Below, one piece after another: positions 31,901 to 41,862 of a stretch of 64,000 bases of DNA (its first letter is position 1; every line of letters starts with the position of its first letter). Position numbers and translations under genes: made by a program. The stretch comes from Pseudeuparius sepicola (lineage: Eukaryota > Arthropoda > Insecta > Coleoptera > Anthribidae): NCBI GenBank assembly GCA_963920635.1, contig OY987303.1, positions 46,003,223 to 46,067,222 on the forward strand, written 5' to 3'. Below the pieces are notes generated by a model. It worked only from the letters and a program-made list of their open reading frames with translations. It was not told the DNA's origin and did no database searches.

Positions 31901-34900
31901 TAAAAATAAAAAATAAAAAATGAATTTTCGTTGATAATTAAAAAAAATTCACACTTCAAAGTCTGAATTCCACACTTCAAAGTCTGAATTCACACTTCAA
32001 AGTCTGAATAAGTCTGAATTCACACTTCAAAGTCTGAATTTAGAGTTTAAAGTCTGAATTCAGACTTTGAAGTGTGAATTCAGACTTTGAAGTGTGAATT
32101 CAGAGTTTAAAGTGTGAATTCAGAGTTTAAAGTGTGAATTCAGACTTTGAGGTGTGAATTCAGAGTTTAAAGTGTGAATACTAGAAGAATTTACAAGCGT
32201 GGCCCCTCTACGCCTTCGTAAAAATAACCTGAAATTGTTTGCACTTTTCGCATTAATTTTTGACAATGTTCTGCACCACAGGGTCTGCATCGTCAAGTGC
32301 AAAAGCCTACTTAAGTTTCTCATGGACTGATTCTAAAGCTTTTCTGGCCTAGCTTTCCCGAATAAAACAAGGAAATAGAAAACGTCGAGAGCATTGTATA
32401 CAATCAAGTTAGGTTAAGTACAGTAAAAGCAATCGCGCAATTACCTGTTCAGCGCGTGAATACTACCTACTCACTAAGTAAAAGCCCATACTGCCAGAAA
32501 ATTAAAGAAATTCTCGGAAAAGCAAACAAAACAAAACTAACCAATTTTCTTTTGCGGATACTTCGATCGATTTCTACAACTAAAATCGTGGCGTAAATAA
32601 AACCACGTATTCAGCAAGCCTAGCAACAGAGGCATACTCGATCGCAAAAGTATATGTACGCGGTTCTATCTTGTTATTTTCAGCTATTTAGACACTGCCA
32701 CAAATAATTGTATCGTTGTTTCGAACCATTTTAATTAAGCCAATAATTTTCTTCCGAAATATTTGTATGTAAACAATTGTAAAACTAAAATTAAATACAG
32801 GTCGTGCCTCAGTGCGGCACTGGCGAATATCTCAGCTCACGTGCTCTTGTTTACGACAGACTTGCTCGATTTTAGTATAGCGACTTTACTTTTACCTGTT
32901 CGGCGCGGCGCGCCAAAGTCGACTCCCTCCCCGGCGCGTACCAAATCGGAAAATGGCTCAAACGGCGGAACGGCAATTTCCGCTCTTGGCGCTCTTCAAT
33001 AGCGATGTGGGACTTATTTTTTTGTGGCCCCAGGCGAAATTTATACTTAAAATATCGAAAACTGCGCCCGCTAGCCATGACCAAAGGAAAGCGTTACATA
33101 CATACTACATTTTTTGAGAAGCGAGGGCGACTAGGAGGTGCTTCAGGACCGGACTAGGCGTTTATAACAAAACAATAAAAAGATTACAAGGTTTAATGAG
33201 AAACTTTTTGAGTCAAGTCTATAGGAAATCACTCAGGTTTTTACAAGATGATATAAATGTTAAACTTATCGTTAAAAAGTTCGTAATTTAAACTCGGCTA
33301 GTTAGAACGCTCGACACGTTAAAAGTTCCTTAAAATTTTTGACTAACACCATTGAGTAAAGGAATAAACACCGTTTTGGAGATACCGCAACTTCAATGAA
33401 GGTAGAAAGCCAGACAGCCACACACGTCACCCAGACTCGTTCGTTGCAAATTGGACTTCCACAGCTAGTTCTCGCTAGAAGCGAGTCGTAGGCCTCGAGT
33501 GGGGTTCCGTGGTGTCTGATAGTGGTTGGTTGTGATGTTGCTCCTAAGGGTAGTCACTTCCCTTTTTGTGTGGTTACATGACAAGTGTCCGTTCTAACAC
33601 GTAGAAAATAAGCCTGGATCTTTTATACAATGACAAACTATTACAGTTATGTTAAATGTGAACTCTTATATTACAATAACACTGTGCACAGTGACAGCCT
33701 AAGTAATTGCCAATAATTTTTAAAAAATACATAAAAATCAACAATAAAATTGTGATATTCCTGACTTGAGAAAAAAAGGTTAAAACGTGATTTATCAAAC
33801 TGTAGGTACTGCAATATAAAAGCTTGATTTCCTTGACACTTAATAAAAAACTAATATAATCGATTTAAATATTAACCAAAAATTACTGAAATTTGGTCAG
33901 CAGATAACAAGAAAAAAGTTGGGTTCCTTCTCTACTCAAGACATTAATTGAAATATAAAAAAACAAGTAATTAGTGAAACACCCGACAAGGTTACGGCAC
34001 TCAATATGCAGCATGCAGCAGATCTAGTGTAAAAGAATAATTCGTGACGATATTGTAAATAGTCCAACCTATTGAATTATTATACCGTGTGCTAACGAAT
34101 TCAAAACGGTGACACTTTTCACCACAAAATTTAATATGAAACAACAATAGAAACGGGTCTGATAAGGCGATCAGCCGATAGCTAGTGGTCCCAAAAGCAC
34201 AGCCAACCTGGCTGGTGAGATATTTTTCACAAAGACGGCAAAGCCAATATTCAAATTTGAAAACTAGAAAAATACTCACCCCAAATTGCTGTATTGCCGC
34301 AACCAGAACCAACAGCCATCAACCCTCGCTGCTCAGCCTCCAAGGGGGTCCCAAGACCGCTTGGTCCGTTGAAAACCTAACACGACCTACGTATCCTCCG
34401 TCGTGGTCACATGAAAAAAGGAAATTAACACCCAATATCAGCACAGCACGGTAAACTCAATAATAACATTCTTTTTACTTACACTAAATCATGCTACGAA
34501 AAGCTGAAACCTATGCACGATGAACAAAGATTGAAAAATTCAGAAGGAAAAATCAAACGTGCATAAGCTTAATCAGTACCGCACTTGTTGTATCGACGAG
34601 TAGAGAAAAAACCGGTAGAAAATTGCCTGTCACTCCCATTTATAATCTCGGCTGTCGGAGACCACCAAAACATAAAAGGTTAGTCTTCTTCTTCTTCTTC
34701 AAACAATCAACATATTATTTTAGGCCGTTGTTCTGATACATACCTCATGTGTGTGACTGGTTGCATAATCCGCCGTACATCGGGAGAGCCAAAAGGTTAT
34801 TACCGTAGTAACGAAAGTTGGCATAAATTTCGTTAAAATATATGGGGGTTTCAGTGTGTCCTGATTAACGCTGTGGTGCCAGATTTTAAATTAAAAAAAA

Positions 34901-35346
34901 CGCCTAACATGGTTTTTTGAAAAACGCGTCCCTATTAAAAATCGCAGTAGGCCATGATTTCGAGGCAAGGTCAAACCAATACTTCGCAAATGATGTCCTT
35001 TCAGGGAAATATTATCTATAAAAACATTTACCCGTTCAATTCCCCTAGTATACATAGATTTTCATGGGTGTTAAAATGAAAAACGGGACACACGACACAC
35101 TGCATGTACCTCCCTGACGACGTGGTTAAAATTAATGTATTTATGACTTTTATATTAGATTTATCCTGAAGTCAAAAACAAAAAATATACCTACCTATTA
35201 TAGGCATGGGGCGTGGGGCTTTTCTTTGGATAACCCTGTATTTACCTATTAATTTGTGCACAGGTATAAATAATATCACTTATATTTTTTAGATGGCTAA
35301 AGCTGTTTTCACAGTAGCAAACTTCTATTATAATGTGAAAAAATAA
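22926..35346 (+). CDS. Odorant receptor 1 (7tm_6), seven exons, about 374 aa
   Basis: An insect odorant receptor: a ligand-binding seven-transmembrane subunit that works with the Orco co-receptor in sensory neuron membranes. Proposed exons: 22926-22929, 22988-23178, 23278-23798, 23849-23948, 23998-24099, 24157-24309 and 35293-35346. Phases join in frame with no stops, totalling 1125 nt. Exon 1 is only ATGA; its donor (GTACGA) is weak, so the start is the least certain part. Family signs: several hydrophobic segments, the block YLLEHHAISKK-YIREVTRR, and near the C-terminus IPWYNWNMSNRKLY, matching the pWY...RK motif of the family. The last intron runs 24310-35292 with a GC donor (GCAAGT) and AG acceptor and holds several transposons. 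The gene at 61875 is its paralogue. The family call is firm; ligand unknown. Confidence 0.82.
24600..25087 (-). pseudogene. hAT transposase remnant (N-terminal piece joined to C-terminal dimerisation region)
   Basis: From 25087 an 80-codon frame starts MSNFSALLFDDL and is rich in Lys. It overlaps a second frame ending at 24670 that reads PNIYTLLQILATIPVSTATP-ERSFSSLRRLKNYLR. The latter is the conserved C-terminal hAT dimerisation block (S-x-x-x-E-RSFS-x-L-K). The whole middle of a normal hAT transposase, including the catalytic core, is missing, and the two pieces are in different frames. Downstream of 24670 the similarity seems to continue in yet another frame. The product cannot be active. 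Confidence 0.75.
25195..25215 (-). promoter_or_regulatory. TATA-like box of the hAT element
   Basis: GCTATATAAG on the minus strand, in a GC-rich stretch about 115-120 bp upstream of the transposase start at 25087. The position and sequence fit a TATA box. The assignment is inferred. Confidence 0.4.
25530..26464. other. Intron sequence of odorant receptor 1, no gene seen
   Basis: Mostly AT-rich, with short GC-richer stretches near 25650-25800 that contain two similar phrases (GGTATAAAGCGG at about 25724 and 25760). A pol III B-box-like sequence lies at 26277-26288. Nothing coding is supported. Confidence 0.45.
26240..26300 (+). repeat. tRNA-like fragment with B-box and T-run
   Basis: GGGTTCGAGTCCC (B-box and T-loop) is followed by GCAAAACCC and a run of eight T. 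The 3' half looks like a tRNA or tRNA-derived SINE, but no matching 5' acceptor strand is present about 70 bases upstream, so it is not a functional tRNA. Confidence 0.35.
26465..26902. mobile_element. Foldback/MITE element with about 120-bp inverted arms
   Basis: Arms at 26465-26586 and 26769-26902 are diverged reverse complements; the best block includes CTGGGATGCTAGCT and CCCTGAAGATGA. The 180-bp interior has short inverted pieces of GTGCAAAAGTGCAG. Noncoding. Confidence 0.72.
26903..28013. other. Intron sequence of odorant receptor 1, nothing recognised
   Basis: AT-rich sequence without coding potential, RNA genes or repeats that I could support. Confidence 0.45.
28014..28133. repeat. 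30-bp minisatellite, four units
   Basis: Four units start at 28014, 28044, 28074 and 28104, each built on ATAATTTCGTACTTTTCTAC. The unit contains an inverted motif (TTTCGTA and TACGAAA), so single units can fold. Confidence 0.85.
28134..28985. other. Intron sequence, possible decayed transposon edge
   Basis: Begins with a CAGTGTGTCCCATGA phrase that resembles the outer end of DNA transposons with GGGTGTCCCA-type termini, but no partner end was found. 28920-28970 has three copies of a GTCAACAG/CAACTCA-like phrase. No gene seen. Confidence 0.35.
28986..29900. mobile_element. Foldback element with about 200-bp terminal inverted repeats
   Basis: Arms at 28986-29192 and 29704-29900 are reverse complements, including ATGCCAACCAACAAATAA and GGTCAAGAGTGCTTTGAAAT with few changes. 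The 510-bp interior is noncoding. Outer ends read TATTTTTCTCTGGG. No clear target duplication was found. Confidence 0.82.
30115..31265. repeat. Satellite-like array, eight to nine units of about 115-142 bp
   Basis: A unit with GCGACGCCACTGTCGT, a CACGGCACCCCTACAG block, CTACATCCC-TATGCGTC and a TTTACACAAAAA-TAAGATTTTT block recurs. Core positions are near 30127, 30243, 30373, 30490, 30628, 30767, 30909 and 31038, with a degenerate unit after 31150. Small open frames here are by-products of the repeat. Confidence 0.85.
31266..31946. other. Intron sequence of odorant receptor 1, nothing recognised
   Basis: An 84-codon minus-strand frame (31452-31706) has no recognisable motif and I do not consider it a gene. 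31363-31383 resembles the CCGG-containing palindrome found at 50683 and 50952. Confidence 0.4.
31947..32180. repeat. Palindromic 20-bp minisatellite (array that reverses orientation)
   Basis: The unit TTCACACTTCAAAGTCTGAA repeats four to five times (31947-32040). After one hybrid unit the array continues as its reverse complement, TTCAGACTTTGAAGTGTGAA, and variants for about seven units to 32180. The two halves can pair with each other. Confidence 0.88.
32181..35292. other. Intron sequence of odorant receptor 1, no gene seen
   Basis: A GC-richer patch at 32880-33100 and a patch at 33400-33560 stand out in composition. Short minus- and plus-strand frames (for example 34001-34312) show no family motif. 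A (CTT)n microsatellite lies at 34685-34700. The phrase TAACGCTGTGGTG at 34867 recurs at 59087. I could not identify a gene or complete element. Confidence 0.4.
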
Positions 35347-36694
35347 ATTAAAACTTAATCCAGTTTATTTCGTCTTCACTTTAGCTACTTACACCTCGCT
35401 GAATTGTTCTGTGTCTAATTTATTTGGACGTTGTTGCCCAAACGAGAGTCGAACGAATTTTGTGTTCGACTTCAATGCCAGTTAAGGTGAAAAACGACAT
35501 CCCGTGATGGATGTCTGGGTCTGGATGTCTGTCGAGCATAGAATGGAAGAGCTACTTGTGTATTGGGAAAGCACACAAGACTAGCCACTAAATGGATTAG
35601 TTTGCGCGACGAAGACAGTTCTCACAATATTATGTTGGCAAAATTTCGTGTTAAACGTAGGCAATTATAAAAAATTTAAATAAATAAAAAACAAAAACAA
35701 CATATACCTACTTGATATCACAAATAATGGTCCCTGCGTCACAATTGTCTACAATGGCAATTACATTGTTGACCATTGTGTTGCAGGGATCAAGATTCGT
35801 GGTATCCACTTATAGATATGAGTTGCATTGTAGAAATTTTAACCTCAGCAGAGTCTAGATGAAATCTACAAACGTTGAAAACCTGCAAATTTGAATATCT
35901 TGTTTAATATAATATAGAAGATTAAAATGCAAATTTGTTAAAATTAATGTATTAAATTTATATATAATATAGTCTAGAACGCATCCAAAACAATGTCTTC
36001 TAATATAGGTAACCTCTGCTCTAGTTTCTGTCCAGTTCCAATAATTTTATCAGCTATGAAGATTGCATGCTATGAATAAATTACAACTACTTTTGGGATA
36101 CAATCCAAAATACATACTTAGTTTATTGGCTGTTGTGGTTGTGCACCAGGATTTGGAGTTAATTTTTAATCTAAAATGCGAGATAAAATTATGTTATGAA
36201 GATATTTAATTATCATTTTCCATTTATTCTCTAGGACATCTTGATGTTATGAAGATACTTAATTATCATTTTCCATTTATTCTATAGGACATCTTCTTTG
36301 CTCTTTTCTCTAGTGTTTTCTGTAATAATAATTCTGCAGAACATTTTGTGATACTGGAGTCATTTGAAATAATTCCCAGATAAGTTATTCTATTAGCGGT
36401 AAATGGAGACCCTATTTGTCACAAATCGGTTCTTATCAGCTATACAAATAGGAACCTACCTGTAGCAAATAAGAAGGTTATTTGATAATGGCTGGTCGCT
36501 TATTTAACTTATGTTATAAGAAAGATAAATTAAATTTGCCAACAGAAAGTTCGACCTATTAACCACAGCAAAGTTATCTTTTAGTGGCAGGTAGAAAGTC
36601 TATTTGCTCCAATAAGAAATATTATTTGCTACAAATAGGTGATTTATTCATAAATACAATAATTATTTTAACCACGTCATCAGAGAGGTACATA
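35104..36694. repeat. Inverted repeat pair flanking the last exon of odorant receptor 1
   Basis: 35104-35150 (TGTACCTCCCTGACGACGTGG...) and 36641-36694 are diverged reverse complements over about 50 bp. The last receptor exon (35293-35346) lies between them. This may be a decayed TIR element that surrounds the exon, or a chance pairing of two scattered repeats. Confidence 0.5.
36191..36296. repeat. 53-bp tandem duplication
   Basis: 36191-36243 and 36244-36296 are near-identical direct copies starting ATGTTATGAAGATA. Confidence 0.88.
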
Positions 36695-36879
36695 ATATAG
36701 CCTATGGGCCACAAATATATAGGCTCATCTTAGCAAAGTGACTCTATCTGTGGTATCAAGACAACCTAGCTAGGGCCTATTTAATGCAGATATCTTGCTG
36801 TGGCTAATATAGATTTCTGTTAGTGGCTAATAGCAATTTCCCTCAGTGTAGGTACTTTATTAGGCGGGCTTTTAATATC

Positions 36880-37110
36880 TGGCCACGTTTTACGGGCGAT
36901 GGACGAGTCTGACGTTTAGTTTGCTTACATCTCGCCAACGCCAACTGATAGAAAAATAAATACTGTAATGGCTTACTTTAGTGCCGCATTTTGAGCTTTT
37001 AATGACTGGCGTGATGCTTTTTAATGCCCATTTCAAAATAACGTATTTTTATTAACCTTAATTACCGGAAAGTGGTTTGCAACAGGTCTTTCCGAGATTC
37101 TTGACTCAAC
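36880..37110 (+). repeat. Dispersed repeat, plus-strand copy
   Basis: Similar over at least 150 bp to the reverse complement of 59335-59485. Shared blocks include ACGGGCGAT, GTCTGACGTTT, TTACATCTCGCCAA, GCTTTTAATGAC and TTTTAATGCC. Probably two copies of one uncharacterised interspersed element. Confidence 0.6.
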
Positions 37111-37806
37111 CTGCAAAACAATACTTTTGCGTCTTGTAAGTAACGTAAATTACTATTTTGACTAGTAAAGTAAGCAGTAGGTATTAAAAATAATCTTAAA
37201 TAAACGTTTTCTAGGAGCTGTTAAAACTCTCACGTTAAAATGTGAAACACCCTATATAACTTATTTTGTATTTTTATCAATGGAAATTTGGTTTATTTTG
37301 GTCATAGTTGACTATTCTAAAAAAAGTGAGACAACCTTATGTCAGAACACATTCTCTATTAACTACACTACTGGCAGGCCTATGCCACTGTCCGCTTATA
37401 TTGAAGCTGCGTTTGAGAATGCACACCGTGAACAAATTATTGTGGTTACCTACAATATCCTAACCGAAATGTTTTAATTTTGTGAATGTTTTTTGCTTTC
37501 CGCTTTAAAATATTCTCTGAAGCTTATGGATCTCAACAACAAGCAAATACATGCATTATCACAAGTATTTGATCAAAAAAGAACAAAGACAAAAATTATA
37601 AAATATTGAACAAGTAGTGCGCACCGTGCATTTCGAGTGATCACAACATAATCCGCGAGCACAGCAGCCAGCGAGAAGAAGAAAAAACACGTAGGTACGC
37701 GAGTATATGTTTTGTGAGAGTATTTAACTGAGAACAGAGTTTGTAATTGCCCAGAATAAAACAGAGAAGACGAAGAAAACAGAGGTGTTATTTTTAGCTT
37801 TTAACG

Positions 37807-37932
37807 CTTTTGTATTTTGTGAGCTTAATTTGTTTTTGTTTGCATGCAACCTTCGGAATTTTGCTAACCCTTTTGTATTTTGTGAGCTTAATTTCTTTTT
37901 GTTTGCGCAACCTTCCGATTTTTGCTTATATT
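37807..37932. repeat. 63-bp tandem duplication
   Basis: Two direct copies start at 37807 and 37870 (CTTTTGTATTTTGTGAGCTT). Confidence 0.82.
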
Positions 37933-38100
37933 ATGCAAAACCTATAACCTACATTTTCTACAGTTATTTTAAAATTTGAACCACATAAAAGATATTCGAA
38001 AATGAATAATAATAATTTGGAAAGAAGGCTTATCGGGGAGTTCTTATTTTTGATAATGACGAGGAAGAAGCTGAATATGCAAAAATAAAAAAATACGCCG

Positions 38101-40238
38101 ATGATTGTACCCAGATATTTAGACCGTCAGTTTCAACAACATTTTTGGAGGACTCTTGAAATTCTTTTCCAGAGGGTTCAACAACACGTACAAAGACATG
38201 GTACTGTTTCTGGAAATCCAGAACTCCCTCTAGAAAAATTATTATTAATATCCCGTTGGTGGCCAATTTGAAGAGTTTTCGATAGGTAGTTTTCTGCTTC
38301 AATTTATATCTATTATGTAGGTATATCATACCTACATTATATTTATCTCATCTATTATTTTCAGAGGAGTTACAGATCGCTTTCGTGTCAGTAAATCTAC
38401 ATCGTGGGGTTGCCTTAATAAAGTCTGTAGAGATTTGTTGGTTTTAAATGATCGACAGAAAATTATAGCATTAAGATAAAGCAATTTTTTAAGAGCAATA
38501 AATTTCTTCATAAATAAAACAGGGTTTCCAGGTAAAGCGATGAAATAGAATTTAGTAAATAAATAACAGGCGTTGTAACGAAATAAAGAAGACAAAATTG
38601 AGAGAAGAGCGGTTCACAAACGGCACAACATTGCCAATGATCTGTTTGTTTTTTACATGTAGCTTAATGTACAAAATAAAACTTGCGAACAAATTGAGTT
38701 TTACTTAAAAAGTTTAAATACCCTTAAATCAAATTTCACTTTAATCTTCGTATTAATTTAATAAATTAAACTATTGCTGGTGTTCCGTGCCTGGAAGTGG
38801 ATATCTTCCTTACAATATGCAACAAAGAAAATTATACCTATATACTAATAATTGCTTTCCATGCAGAATCAGTGTCTGCTTGCAAAGTGAAGGCCGCAAA
38901 CTATCGATAGCCGTCACAATCAAAGAAAACCTACATACATACTATTGACAGTTTCCAGCCTCTATTTCAAAGTGAACGTACCTATGACCACTTTTGCAAA
39001 TTGACACGGTCATGTGACTATTCTGCTTATATCAAGGTAGTTATAGTATTTTGCTGGTTATTGGCTACTTATCACTGTATTATTTCCTTATTAGTTTTTT
39101 TCCCAGGGTTAAGTGGAAGACCATTCTTGCAGAATTGCAAGGAATGAACTTCGCCTTTTTAGGATCAATTCTTTACCTTTATAGTTACCTTGTTTTGTCC
39201 TATTTTGCTAGAATTGTAAACGGTAATTCCTAAATAAAGTTATTATTATTATTAATAATATTGGAGTGCACATTACCCCCTGTCAATAAAACAGGGTTTC
39301 CAGGTAAAGCGATGAAATAGAATTTAGTAAATAAATAACAGGCGTTGTAACGAAATAAAGAAGGCAAAATTGAGAGAAGAGCGGTTCACAAACGGCACAA
39401 CATTGCCAATGATCTGTTTGTTTTTTACATGTAGCTTTATGTACAAAATAAAACTTGCGAACAAATTGAGTTTTACTTAAAAAGTTTAAATACCCTTAAA
39501 TAAAATTTCACTTTAATCTTCGTATTAATTTAATAAATTAAACTATTGCTGGTGTTCCGTGCCTGGAAGTGGATATCTTCCTTAAAATATGCAACAAAGA
39601 AAATTATACCTATATACTAATAATTGCTTTCCATGCAGAATCAGTGTCTGCTTGCAAAGTGAAGGCCGCAAACTATCGATAGCCGTCACAATCAAAGAAA
39701 ACCTACATACATACTATTGACAGTTTCCAGCCTCTATTTCAAAGTGAACGTACCTATGACCACTTTTGCAAATTGACACGGTCATGTGACTATTCTGCTT
39801 ATATCAAGGTAGTTATAGTATTTTGCTGGTTATTGGCTACTTATCACTGTATTATTTCCTTATTAGTTTTTTTCCCAGGGTTAAGTGGAAGACCATTCTT
39901 GCAGAATTGCAAGGAATGAACTTCGCCTTTTTAGGATCAATTCTTTACCTTTATAGTTACCTTGTTTTGTCCTATTTTGCTAGAATTGTAAACGGTAATT
40001 CCTAAATAAAGTTATTATTATTATTAATAATATTGGAGTGCACATTACCCCCTGTCAATAAAACAGGGTTTCCAGGTAAAGCGGTGAAATATAATTTAGC
40101 AAATAAATTAACTACCAACGCTTGACTTTTAGGAGTAGCAGGTGTCATAGATGGAAGCCATGGATCGCAATTAAAGCCCCGCCATTGCATCCAGTATCTT
40201 ATATAAATCGAAAGGGATATCATTCAGTCATTTTACAC
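38101..40238 (+). pseudogene. PIF/Harbinger transposase relic, split by introns and an insertion
   Basis: Three plus-strand blocks match a Harbinger transposase N-terminal half. 38101-38283 reads MIVPRYLDRQFQQHFWRTLE and later ELPLEKLLLIS, ending at an in-frame TGA. 38365-38531, after an intron-like gap, reads GVTDRFRVSKST, the typical DRF-x-V-S-K-S-T helix. 40133-40238 reads GVAGVIDGSH and, after a 1-nt frameshift, NRKGYHSVILH, the block around the first catalytic Asp (IDG). The second block ends at a GTAAAG donor right after FPG and the third begins after TTTTAG, so FPG-VAGVIDG is rejoined by removing an intron that now holds a 772-bp tandem duplication. The C-terminal half is not recognisable. 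Nonfunctional. Confidence 0.65.
38513..40110. repeat. 772-bp tandem duplication with LINE-like (TTA)n tail
   Basis: 38513-39284 and 39285-40056 are direct copies differing at only a few sites, followed by a 54-bp third partial copy (40057-40110). Each unit ends with AATAAA, a short (TTA)n run and GGAGTGCACATTACC, which looks like the 3' end of a retroposed element with a TTA tail. The array lies in a Harbinger intron, and each unit carries the exon edge with its donor site. Confidence 0.88.
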
Positions 40239-40410
40239 GTAAATATGATGTCTCGTGCTATCGAGAATGAAAGCTTGGAACGAGAAGTTTCGCTGACGCA
40301 GGTTCCATCCGGAAGAAACTAGAAACTCAGTATCAAGCCACAAAGAAATAATAATTTCAGAAGACAATATTAATGTTATTTTCTAAAATTTATTTGTGGC
40401 GCAAATAGAT

Positions 40411-40631
40411 CCATTTAATTTTTAATTGGGTTTTTTCGCCACCAAACTGATCGAAAGACAACTTTTTCAAGTTGCCTGGAAAATTCATAAAATTTGTTCA
40501 AGTTATTTTTTGAGTTACACGTTTAAAGTTTTGTTCATTCACTGTTAAAAATTTATGAATTTTCCAGGCAACTTGAAAAAGTTGTCTTTCGATCAGTTTG
40601 GTGGCGAAAAACCCAATTAAAAATTAAATGG
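40411..40631. mobile_element. Small foldback element, 81-bp arms
   Basis: 40411-40491 and 40551-40631 are near-perfect reverse complements with a 59-bp loop. Arms contain TTCGCCACCAAACTGATCG. A single arm of the same family is found at 56009-56086. Confidence 0.88.
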
Positions 40632-40672
40632 AACAATATTAATGTCTTGTTATTTTATAAATTTGTCATATA

Positions 40673-41860
40673 CAGGGTGAGTCGAACATAAACCGCCATA
40701 CTCAAAATTTGAGTAGTATTTTTAAAAATAAATGGGATTGTTCATATAACATTTTGTCCAAAAACGCTTCGTTTTCGACATACAGGGCGTCAAAGTTTTC
40801 TTTTAAAAAAAGAAAAAAATTAGTATTTTCGGTTCCATTTATGCTATCGAGTTGAAAATTGGTACTTTTATGTTTTCTGGGACGGCGATTATGAATTTTC
40901 TATCAACTTTCTTCTAGCCGCTAGAGAGCGTTGGCTACGTCGTTACTTTCGAACAAAACTGTTTTAAACTTTTTTGTCGTTGAAGAAACTGCATTTTAGA
41001 CAGCGGAATATTAAATTACATTCGATTTTGAACAAAAAATGTCTCTTGTAAAAATACGAAAACCTTAACCGTTTTCATGAAAAACGCAAGTTTGTGACGC
41101 GGTGCGCGTGAATTCGAAAAAATTAAAATTTCGTAGTAGGCTGAAAAATGGGATTTATTCATTTGGAATTCTTTATTTACAGTAGGCATTGTCCTAAATT
41201 AACAATTTTTGTGAAATTAGTAATAAAAAGAACTTTAACCAAGACAACTTTATTAGCAAAAACATAAATACATAAATTATAATAAAGTTGTCTTGGTTAA
41301 AGTTCTTTTTATTACTAATTTCACAAAAATTGTTAATTTAGGACAATGCCTACTGTAAATAAAGAATTCCAAATGAATAAATCCCATTTCTCAGCCTACT
41401 ACGAAATTTTAATTTTTTCGAATTCACGCGCACCGCGACACAAAATTGCGTTTTTCATGAAAACGGTTAAGGTTTTCGTATTTTTACAAGATACATTTTT
41501 TGTTCAAAATCGAATGTAATTTCATATTCCGCTGTCTAAAATGCAGATTTTTCAACGACAAAAAAGTTTAAAACACTTTTGTTCGAAAGTAACGACGTAG
41601 CCAACGTCCTCTAGCGGCTAGAAGAAAGTTGATAGAAAATTCATAATCGCCGTCAGAAAACATAAAAGTACCAATTTTCAACTCGATAGCATAAATGGAA
41701 CCGAAAATACTAATTTTTTTCTGTTTTTAAAAGAAAACTTTGACGCCCTGTATGTCGAAAACGAAGCGTTTTTGGACAAAATGTTATATGAACAATCCCA
41801 TTTATTTTTAAAAATACTACTCAAATTTTGAGTATGGCGGTTTAACTTCGACTCACCCTG
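40673..41860. mobile_element. 1.19-kb near-perfect palindromic element with TA target duplication
   Basis: Arms of about 580 bp (40673-41254 and 41281-41860) are reverse complements with only scattered mismatches, around a loop of about 26 bases. Ends read CAGGGTGAGTCGAA and are flanked by TA on both sides, as for Tc1/mariner-type insertions. There is no coding content. A transcript crossing it would form a long hairpin. Confidence 0.88.
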
Positions 41861-41862
41861 TA

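Noticed and set aside
32880..33100. GC-rich patch as a host promoter or CpG island
   Set aside because: No transcription unit is visible on either side and it lies in the long intron of odorant receptor 1.
39051..40005. Two identical 60-codon hydrophobic frames
   Set aside because: They are the same noncoding 772-bp unit, duplicated; the sequence looks like a LINE 3' end rather than a gene.
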